DNA of 64,000 nucleotides from an uncultured Lachnospiraceae bacterium (lineage in GTDB: Bacteria; Bacillota; Clostridia; Lachnospirales; Lachnospiraceae): assembly GCA_910583835.1 (NCBI GenBank), contig CAJTYM010000002.1, forward strand, positions 75,493 to 139,492, given 5' to 3'. Positions 62,823-64,000 of the stretch are shown here, in pieces. The first letter of the stretch is position 1, and every line of letters begins with the position of its first letter. A program made the position numbers and the translations under genes. The notes under the pieces are model-generated. The model saw only the letters and a list, made by a program, of their open reading frames with translations. It was not told the DNA's origin and made no database searches.

Positions 62823-63874
62823 GAAAGACAATCTTGTTTTTATTGGGAATCCTCACAATATCCGGCCTTTTTACCGGCTGCGGCAAGAAAGATTCCCCTA
62901 ATACCCTGACAATTTTAAACTACGGAAAATATATTGAACCGGAAGTATTAGACATGTTTGAGGAAGAAACAGGTATCAAGATTGAATATGAAGAATATAT
63001 TACCCCGGAAAATATGTATACGAAATACAAGGCGGGAGCCATTGACTATGACCTTGTCTGCACCTCCGATTATATGGTTGAAAAACTCATCAATGAGGGA
63101 GAAGTCCTGGAATTAAATTTTAACAATATCCCGCTTGCAGTAAATCTGGATAACACTTATTTTGACTTCTGCAAATCCTTTGACCCCCAAAACCGGTATA
63201 CGCTCCCCTATTTCTTTGGGACTGTGGGAATCCTATACAATAAGGAAATGGTAGATGAATCTAAGGTTGATTCCTGGGATATTTTATGGGACAAATCCTA
63301 CTCCGGCAAGATTATCATGGCTGACTCTGTACGCGACTCTTTCATGGTAGCAGAAAAACGCCTTGGCTATTCCTTAAACACTGCGGATGATGACAGACTG
63401 CGCGAAGCCCAGAATCTGCTGATTGAGCAGAAGCCGCTTGTCTACTCCTATCTCGTGGATGAAGCCCAGGATGAGATGATTGCAGAAAATGCCGCTATGG
63501 CAGTCGTCTACTCCGGCGAAGCCGGATTGGCTTTGGAATATAATGACAAGCTGGCATTTTCCGTGCCTAAGGAAGGTTCTAACATGTGGATTGACGCCTG
63601 GTTCATGCCCAAAAGCGCAAAACATACAGAAAATGCAGAGAAATTCCTTAATTTCCTCTGCCGCGAGGACATTGCCCGATTGAATTTTGACTATGTATAC
63701 TATGCAACGCCCAATATGCAGGTGAAAGAATCCCTGGATACAGAACTTCAGGAGAATACCACCATTTTCCCGCCCACGGAAATCCTTGACAACTGCGAGG
63801 TCTTAAAACCGCTGGATGACGAAACCACGATGCGGTATAACCTGTACTGGAAAGAAATCAAGTCTGCGGATTAA
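62819..63874 (+). CDS. potD: Polyamine-binding lipoprotein PotD
   Basis: A 351-aa substrate-binding lipoprotein: lipobox LFTGC, then TLTILNYGKYIEPEVLDMFEEETGIKIEYEEY, KYKAGAIDYDLVCTSDYMVEKL and LPYFFGTVGILYNKEMV, all typical of PotD/PotF. It captures spermidine or putrescine outside the membrane. The ATG overlaps the potC stop. The transcript runs into the repeat at 63881, which may act as its 3' end. Confidence 0.95.
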   Translation: MRKTILFLLGILTISGLFTGCGKKDSPNTLTILNYGKYIEPEVLDMFEEETGIKIEYEEYITPENMYTKYKAGAIDYDLVCTSDYMVEKLINEGEVLELNFNNIPLAVNLDNTYFDFCKSFDPQNRYTLPYFFGTVGILYNKEMVDESKVDSWDILWDKSYSGKIIMADSVRDSFMVAEKRLGYSLNTADDDRLREAQNLLIEQKPLVYSYLVDEAQDEMIAENAAMAVVYSGEAGLALEYNDKLAFSVPKEGSNMWIDAWFMPKSAKHTENAEKFLNFLCREDIARLNFDYVYYATPNMQVKESLDTELQENTTIFPPTEILDNCEVLKPLDDETTMRYNLYWKEIKSAD

Positions 63875-63880
63875 ATTTAC

Positions 63881-64000
63881 TGTAACAGTTCAGCCAGCCG
63901 AGTTAAATTGGGGAAAATCGTGCTTGCACGAATTTTACACGATTTAGTTCGGCTGAGGGTGCTGAGTCCCAGTGGGACTCGTTTAGCACGGACCGAAACG
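63881..64000. repeat. Second copy of the structured repeat family (cut by window end)
   Basis: Begins TGTAACAGTTCA, matching the left end of the 16.3-kb element, seven bases after the potD stop. Then a long stem CCGAGTTAAAT ... ATTTAGTTCGG with apex GTGCTTGCAC, the sequence GCTGAGGG, and a second hairpin GCTGAGTCCC/GGGACTCGTTTAGC. The order and spacing match the 16.3-kb copy although the stem sequences differ, showing conserved structure rather than sequence. The right end lies outside the window. Confidence 0.7.

Overview
The window looks like a chromosomal segment of a gut-type anaerobe of the Clostridia, most likely family Lachnospiraceae. Pointers are a bifurcating-type [FeFe]-hydrogenase operon, a pyrophosphate-type phosphofructokinase, a two-gene NADPH glutamate synthase, paired multidrug ABC exporters, two MATE pumps, several Big_2-type Ig-like secreted proteins, strong AGGAGG ribosome binding sites, and moderate G+C with one AT-rich island. 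No rRNA, tRNA, CRISPR array or intact insertion sequence was seen. Genus cannot be fixed from the sequence alone.

Layout. 1-2.9 kb: hydrogenase operon (62-codon gene, hydC, hydB, start of hydA), minus strand. 2.9-5.2 kb: AT-rich island with a putative HExxH peptidase, a 190-aa partner, a coupled mini-ORF and the tail of a broken gene. 5.3-7.9 kb: Rpn-family protein and MATE pump. 8.0-11.3 kb: htpG behind a perfect CIRCE element, then a CAP-domain protein. 11.4-16.2 kb: BlaI/M56-peptidase regulatory pair, PrsA-like lipoprotein, FAD dehydrogenase and a small acidic protein. 16.2-16.5 kb: structured repeat with terminal inverted repeats. 16.5-21.5 kb: heterodimeric ABC exporter and HAD phosphatase. 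21.8-25.3 kb: siroheme sulfite/nitrite reductase, then a GGDEF-EAL protein. 25.4-27.6 kb: unusual ECF-sigma operon with a Cys/His-repeat protein and a His-tailed RsgI-like anti-sigma. 27.7-33.7 kb: gltB-gltD. 34.2-34.9 kb: RelE/Phd toxin-antitoxin. 34.9-38 kb: HAD phosphatase, MATE pump, CPBP protease. 38-47.2 kb: a long minus-strand run that, in transcription order, is an MBL-fold lipoprotein, folC-folE-folP-folBK, an LRR_5 protein, a VWA protein, a MoxR ATPase and an unknown protein. 47.3-50.6 kb: coiled-coil protein, CdaR-type regulator, MsmK/UgpC ATPase. 50.9-52.2 kb: phosphofructokinase. 52.3-55.7 kb: dUTPase-like protein, lytic transglycosylase, S1-domain protein, glycosyltransferase, thioesterase. 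55.9-59.3 kb: secreted GH43-like protein, Ig-like protein and a possible 40-aa ORF. 59.5-63.9 kb: XRE-cupin regulator with potABCD, followed by another copy of the structured repeat running off the window.

Functional picture. Most of the window is housekeeping: hydrogen metabolism, ammonium assimilation, glycolysis, folate synthesis, polyamine and sugar uptake, and envelope maintenance. The parts not explained by standard annotation are the Cys/His-repeat/ECF/RsgI operon, the AT-rich HEYVH peptidase island, the LRR-VWA-MoxR set behind the folate genes, the repeat family sharing the end motif TGTWACAGTTCA, and the triplicated 42-bp unit in the gltB leader. Only sequence reading was possible; all family assignments come from recognised motifs, not database searches.
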